A DNA stretch of 21,214 nt from Chromera velia (Eukaryota > Sar > Chromeraceae), in the NCBI GenBank assembly GCA_018398765.1, contig JAHBMJ010003166.1:70568-91781 (forward strand), given 5' to 3'. Under the pieces are notes generated by a model. The model saw nothing but the letters and a program-made list of their open reading frames with translations, ran no database searches and was not told the origin of the DNA. Shown here in pieces: positions 17,007 to 21,214 of this stretch (positions are counted from its first letter, which is position 1; each line of letters begins with the position of its first letter). The translations under genes were made by a program, and so were the position numbers.

Positions 17007-18773
17007 TCAATAGGCAGCGTCTCTGTGAGATGTCTGGGGGGAGAAGGAGTAGTACAGAGAGGAGAGCAGGGAATGTCGAGGAGAAGAGGCGGGAGATGAA
17101 CCTTCCTTGCCCTCTTCTGTGTCCGCACTGCCGTAGCTGTCTTCCGATCTGTACCCCCACCTTTCATGCGATTCGCCTTCCCTCTTTCTTTCCTCATCCG
17201 CACACAGCAGCCGCGTCCTCTCTCCGCGACTCTCAATGTCGCATTTCTCTTCTTCTTTTCCAATTGAATTTTCGCTCTCTGCACCTTTCTGCTCCTTCTT
17301 AGAGATCACCTCACCACTGCTATTCTGTTCTTCTTCCTCCTCAGCTGACTGCCGAGAGAGGGAGAAGAAGGCTTCCGTCAAGCAGTCCGTCAACTGTCTG
17401 CAGCGTTGCTCAATTGTCCAATGCACACAGAAAGCAACCAGGAAACAGACGACGTACGCCAGCCCGTACACTGCCACACGCGCACCTCCTTGAAAGTGCG
17501 GCGTTACGGACGTGCCGAAGGTGTGGAGTATGGGAAGGTGCCAGACATACAGAGCAAACGAGTAAGGAGCCAACGCGACTAGCGGTTTGGCCTCCATGAT
17601 TTGTCTGAAGGGGGTGACGAACAAAACGAGAAGGACACAGGCGCAACTGCAAACCATCTGGCTGAGAGAGTCTCTGTAGAGTGGCGAGGGCAGCCACGGG
17701 AGGGGAACACACAGGGCTGCAGCCCACAGGACGCACGTTAGTGTTTTCTTGTGCTCTCTCTCGACTATCTGACGGTGAGACCACAGATCTGATACTGCCA
17801 CCCCCACAACAATACACAGGTTGAAAGAAACAGTCGAGGACTGATGGAAATTTCCAGCGAAAAACAAAAGACACGCGGTATACCACAACGCGCGGCCCAA
17901 CGCGTTGACCTTCAATGCCACCAACTGCACGGGCAGAGCCACAAAAGGAGCCCAGAAAAAGACCTCAAGGATCCATAGTGCTCCGTTCAGATGAGAACAG
18001 AACACCCCCAGCAGACCCTTATCAAACCCCCTCTCTACCGACAAAGCCGACGGCGCCACCCCCCAGCTTCCCTTTGCAAGCCCATAGTGCCACAACAGCA
18101 AATGAACGACGTGCGCAGGAACAAGGGGCAACGCCAGCCGAAAGTAGCGCTTGAAGAGCACTCGATCATAGTGATCCACACTCTTTGTCTTCCCCTGCCA
18201 GGCAGGGTAACTGAGCACTGCACCCGAGATGATCAAAAAGCAGTAAACCCCGGGATTACTCGCAAGCAGCCAGAGGAACATGCCGCTGGGTGCGACAAAG
18301 GGCTTCTCTCCATCTTGGAGGAACGCAGTCGCATCGGATGGGGCCTTCAGATCGCTCAGAGAGTAGTCGACAGACTGGATGTGATGGAACGCCACCACGA
18401 GAGCCGAAATGACCCGAAGACCGTCGAGAGGCAGGATGCGGGAGATCGTAGTGTCACTGGGTGTGTTTTTTGCCTCACTCTTCTTTGCATTCTGTTGATT
18501 GTTTGCTCGATAAGGTCCGTGCAGCTCTGGGAAGTTCTCCGTCAGGCTGCACCTTTCCCCTTCGGGTGGAAGCCTCTGCTGTGCCCGTGTGAGAAGGTCT
18601 GGTTCTCTCATTCTGACACATGCATTCCTCCCCGTTTCTTCCCTCTGTATATATTCAGCAGAGTTTCGAATTCTATATCGACAGGCTGACTCACTGCATG
18701 ACTCACTGAGTCCCTCTTTCTCAGAAGAGAGCGGATCATCCATCCAGAACCTATATAGAGGATCGAGGTTCAC
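17007..18773 (-). CDS. acyltransferase-3 family membrane protein
   Basis: One ORF of 588 codons. After a polar, unconserved N-terminus (1-110) comes LPLDGLRVISALVVAFHH, the opening motif of acyltransferase family 3, with the conserved R-x10-H (R120, H131). CFLIISGAVLSYP (179-190), RYFR (209-212, the RxxR motif), ALWILEVFFW (265-274) and SFALYVWHLP (405-414) follow in the family's order. About eight to ten hydrophobic helices span 118-455. Known for the family: integral membrane transfer of acyl groups such as acetyl to carbohydrates or other acceptors. The acceptor here is unknown. The last 115 residues are an acidic, Ser/Glu-rich cytosolic-type tail beginning AEEEEEQNSSGE. No intron is needed; an intron inside the low-complexity tail cannot be excluded. 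The start is the first in-frame ATG; the ATG at residue 11 is possible too. Confidence 0.9.
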   Translation of the reverse strand: MNLDPLYRFWMDDPLSSEKEGLSESCSESACRYRIRNSAEYIQREETGRNACVRMREPDLLTRAQQRLPPEGERCSLTENFPELHGPYRANNQQNAKKSEAKNTPSDTTISRILPLDGLRVISALVVAFHHIQSVDYSLSDLKAPSDATAFLQDGEKPFVAPSGMFLWLLASNPGVYCFLIISGAVLSYPAWQGKTKSVDHYDRVLFKRYFRLALPLVPAHVVHLLLWHYGLAKGSWGVAPSALSVERGFDKGLLGVFCSHLNGALWILEVFFWAPFVALPVQLVALKVNALGRALWYTACLLFFAGNFHQSSTVSFNLCIVVGVAVSDLWSHRQIVEREHKKTLTCVLWAAALCVPLPWLPSPLYRDSLSQMVCSCACVLLVLFVTPFRQIMEAKPLVALAPYSFALYVWHLPILHTFGTSVTPHFQGGARVAVYGLAYVVCFLVAFCVHWTIEQRCRQLTDCLTEAFFSLSRQSAEEEEEQNSSGEVISKKEQKGAESENSIGKEEEKCDIESRGERTRLLCADEERKREGESHERWGYRSEDSYGSADTEEGKEGSSPASSPRHSLLSSLYYSFSPQTSHRDAAY

Positions 18774-19309
18774 AAACTAACTCGATCTGCACATTGAAGA
18801 AGATCATCTAAGGCCGGGTCGAATTAAGCAGGCATGCATGTGCATGCATGCACGCGCGTGTATCGGTTGTGCATGGCCCCGGAAAGTGCAAGCGGATGGG
18901 GGGCACTTGCATGGGAAGGGAAAGAAACCCCAGGCACGCGCGCCCGCGGATTCTTTTCTTTTTCGCTTTGCAGGGACGTTCGCATGGTGTCGTGCGTCAA
19001 ATGGCAGCTCGAGCTATAGAGGACAGACGGCGCCGTGCATGCATGCAAATTGCATGAGGTAGAGAGTCTGTCAGAGTCGATCATCATCTCTCTGATCGAA
19101 GGCTGCCACGTGCAGTTGTGATGGACACTTATATACATATGGTTGACCTGCACACGTCTAACTAGAAGCGATATTTTCGTCACTAGCAGTGAATCGCCTA
19201 TTTCGTGGGGAGCGAATCGAGTGCGGCCTCTGTGGTGAAATAGACGGAGGGAAGGAAGTAGCTCGGGAGTCACGAGAGAGCGGAAGAGGACCGGAAAGGA
19301 TTGCCGAAG
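18774..19309. promoter_or_regulatory. divergent promoter region with clustered TGCATGCA
   Basis: This 536-bp spacer separates the start codons of the minus-strand acyltransferase and the plus-strand aromatic-segment gene. TGCATGCA occurs at 18841-18848, 18845-18852, 19036-19043 and 19040-19047, with further CATGCA words nearby. In Plasmodium this palindrome is the target of an ApiAP2 factor; a similar role here is inference. Confidence 0.45.
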
Positions 19310-19377
19310 ATGTCGGGCAGCCAGCTGAGGGAAATCCTGGAGGCTCAGAAGGCGAAGGCCAACCAACACGTTCTCGA
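19310..19377 (+). CDS. aromatic-segment gene, exon 1
   Basis: Twenty-two codons plus two bases, ending exactly at the donor GTGAGTC. In-frame reading into the intron meets TGA at once, which supports the splice. Confidence 0.75.
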
Positions 19378-20603
19378 GTGAGTCAATGCACGTACACACA
19401 AGCGGGCAAGCATGCAACGTCTCATGCATGCAGATCGCGGTCAGACACTTTCCACATGCAGACCCATGGCAATCAACCAGGCTGAATCGATGCACATGCC
19501 TATCTTCCTCCCAGTCTTTTCTCCTCCTTTCTTCACTTGCTTTTGGTTGGCTTGAAGTCTACGCAAGTCCCGACACTTGTATGCGCTCCGTCTGTGAATG
19601 GATGAATGAATGAATGGATGGATGGATGGATGAATGACACACGTTCGCGACAACTTCGCTGTCCCAGGTGCAGAAAGAAAGGCACCAGAATATTCTCTTC
19701 CAGGCAGAAATGCAAAAACACGCCTACCTGGCCAGCTCACAATGCAGACCGGCCGTTTTTGCACATTCACGGTTGAAAGTCTGACGGGCAGAGCGTGAAC
19801 GCATGTGAACCGGCAGAAGCAGGAGTGACCACGTGTATACATACAGAAGTTCCGAAGAAGCACGAGCGAGGACTCCTCACAGAGGCTCCTGGAAGTTCGT
19901 TAGGGAAGCACTAGCTCCACATTGCGGTCATTTGGTGCTTCATTGATCCTTATTTCGTTTGATCTTTCTGTGTCTGTTTGAATTCAACTCCATCCCATGC
20001 AGGTCCCCCGGAGGTGCCAATTCGAAACCACAGGAGACAGAAGGGAAAAACTCAGAAGGCCGCGGCGCCTTTGGATTTAAGCCCTCTCGACTGTTGGCAA
20101 CAACCACACCCACGTCTGCACCCACGGCGGAGGGCGCATCTCCGAACCCGGCCTCCGCATCGCCGTCTCCGGGTGCAGCACCGGAAGAATCACAGGAGCC
20201 GCAAGCGAAGGCACAAACGCAGCCAGAGGAGCAGGGGGTGAATGCTCAAGAGGCACAAGAGGGGGTAGCGGATTACGGTGAAGACTGGTATTACTCCGAG
20301 GAGTATCAGGTTTGGTATTATTGGGATTATGGAACGGAGCAGTGGGTGTTGTACGATGAAGGGGTGGAGGAGGGGGGGGAGGGGGAAGGCGAAGGGGCTG
20401 CCTCTGCCTCCGCAGCTGTGGCAGGAGCCGAGGAGGAACAGGGCGCCGTCTCATCGGGAGAGACAAAAGGAGAGCACCGAGTTGCCTTCACCACCGCTGC
20501 ACAAACAGAAACAGAAACAGAGCGTTGGTTCTCAAAAGACAAAGAGGGAGAGGGTCAGTTGGTCGACACAACTTTGCCATGTGCTGCAGAGAAAGAGAAC
20601 TAG
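19310..20603 (+). CDS. small protein with Tyr/Trp-rich aromatic segment, at least two exons
   Basis: Exon 1 (19310-19377) starts ATG with A at -3 and encodes MSGSQLREILEAQKAKANQH then VL, ending at a strong donor CTCGA|GTGAGT. The last exon (20003-20603) follows CCCATGCAG and runs in phase to TAG. A further in-phase 48-base exon (19847-19894, after ATACAG) is possible, giving 222 or 238 residues. The N-terminus is helical. Then come a short GRGAFGFKPSRL block, a Pro/Ala/Gln-rich linker, an aromatic segment (about residues 114-141, DWYYSEEYQVWYYWDYGTEQ then WVLYDE) and acidic Gly/Glu- and Ala-rich tails. The aromatic segment resembles OCRE or other YY-repeat protein-interaction elements of RNA-processing proteins, but no family is firmly recognised. 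Confidence 0.72.
19595..19636. repeat. GAAT/GGAT short tandem repeat in the intron
   Basis: About ten units of GAAT and GGAT lie between the first and last exon of the aromatic-segment gene. Ile-His-Pro-Ser readings on the minus strand come from it. Confidence 0.85.
20003..20603 (+). CDS. aromatic-segment gene, terminal exon
   Basis: One base completes the split codon, then SPGGANSKPQETEGKNSEGR, the aromatic segment and the acidic tail to TAG at 20601-20603. The composition is consistent over the whole length, and the alternative frames lack such regularity. Confidence 0.8.
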
Positions 20604-20951
20604 GAATGTTGTCCGATCTATCTGTCTGTTCCCTTGCCTCGTACTCCCAGGCTCTCGGGTTTTGCCTTCTTTCTTTGTATCTGACTTTCACTCTGAACGA
20701 ACTTGCTTCTTCTGGGGGTCTGTCGGCAAATCAAAACACAAGCGATCACGCAACGAAGGAAGGGAGAGGGGAAAAGGAGTGAAAGAGGAAGGACGCAATC
20801 ATAGAAGATCGACCAGGTCTTTCCACTTCCGTTTTTTGGCTCTGACTTTTACTTGCAATCAATTTCTTCTGGGTGGTGTGTCTCTGGACGCGTCTTTGCC
20901 TCCGGTGAGCTCTCTGCGTCTGCTCATCTGTGGGTCCGTCGATCTCCTCAT
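20604..20951. other. 3' flank of the aromatic-segment gene
   Basis: Probably 3' untranslated and downstream sequence. No AATAAA is seen, no ORF is convincing and no RNA gene is recognisable. Confidence 0.5.
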
Positions 20952-20968
20952 GGTGTGTGTGTGTGCGT

Positions 20969-21011
<43 letters not shown>

Positions 21012-21214
21012 TGTGTGTATGTGTGTGTGTGTATGTGTGTGTGTGTATGTGTGTGTGTGTATGTGTGTGTGTGTATGTGTGTGTGTGTATGTGTGTGTGT
21101 GTATGTGTGTGTGTGTATGTGTGTGTGTGTATGTGTGTGTGTGTATGTGTGTGTGTGTATGTGTGTGTGTGTATGTGTGTGTGTGTATGTGTGTGTGTGT
21201 ATGTGTGTGTGTGT
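20952..21214. repeat. GT array with 14-bp higher-order unit
   Basis: From about 20952 the sequence is almost pure GT. From 21005 an AT interrupts it every 14 bases (21005, 21019, 21033, 21047, 21061 and so on), i.e. AT followed by six GT, for about 15 units to the window edge. The array continues beyond the window. Confidence 0.95.

Noticed and set aside
18824-19495. Minus-strand 223-codon ORF
   Set aside because: It covers the divergent promoter region and exon 1 of the plus-strand gene. Cys/His richness comes from the TGCATGCA words.

Overview
This is nuclear-type eukaryotic DNA. The evidence is split coding sequence with GT..AG introns, intron-sized simple repeats, AT-rich intergenic stretches and no bacterial operon layout. 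The gene content and a strong excess of the palindrome TGCATGCA (a motif bound by an ApiAP2 factor in Plasmodium) point to an alveolate protist, most likely a chromerid such as Chromera velia. That assignment is inference from style and was not tested by a search.

Layout. Positions 1-5800 hold no confident gene. They contain a GC-rich island, a 609-bp element with 50-bp inverted ends and an internal hairpin, a possible poly(A) signal, a few weak coding candidates (including an ORF with one membrane segment) and a very AT-rich block. Positions 6027-15387 (minus strand) hold the main gene. By following reading phase across 13 introns I could assemble a 14-exon, about 932-residue ionotropic glutamate receptor-like channel: signal peptide, cysteine-rich N-terminal module, ligand-binding lobe S1, M1, pore loop, M3 with the YTANLASF motif, lobe S2, M4 and a long hydrophilic cytosolic tail. 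Most of the spectacular tandem repeats in the window lie inside its introns, often directly beside a 5' splice site, and two exon ends have nearby degenerate copies.

Positions 15388-17006 are mostly AT-rich spacer. Positions 17007-18773 (minus) hold an acyltransferase-3 family membrane protein in a single ORF. A 536-bp spacer carrying four TGCATGCA sites separates it from a divergently transcribed plus-strand gene (19310-20603, at least two exons) for a small protein with a Tyr/Trp-rich aromatic segment and low-complexity flanks. The window ends in a GT-rich array with a regular 14-bp higher-order unit.

The three genes do not form an obvious pathway. The receptor and the acyltransferase are both membrane proteins on the same strand, and the acyltransferase shares a divergent promoter region with the aromatic-segment gene. 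The best candidates for something new are the channel gene itself (unusual pore loop, no large amino-terminal domain, very long tail), the repeats abutting donor sites, the decoy exon-9 copy and the foldback element.
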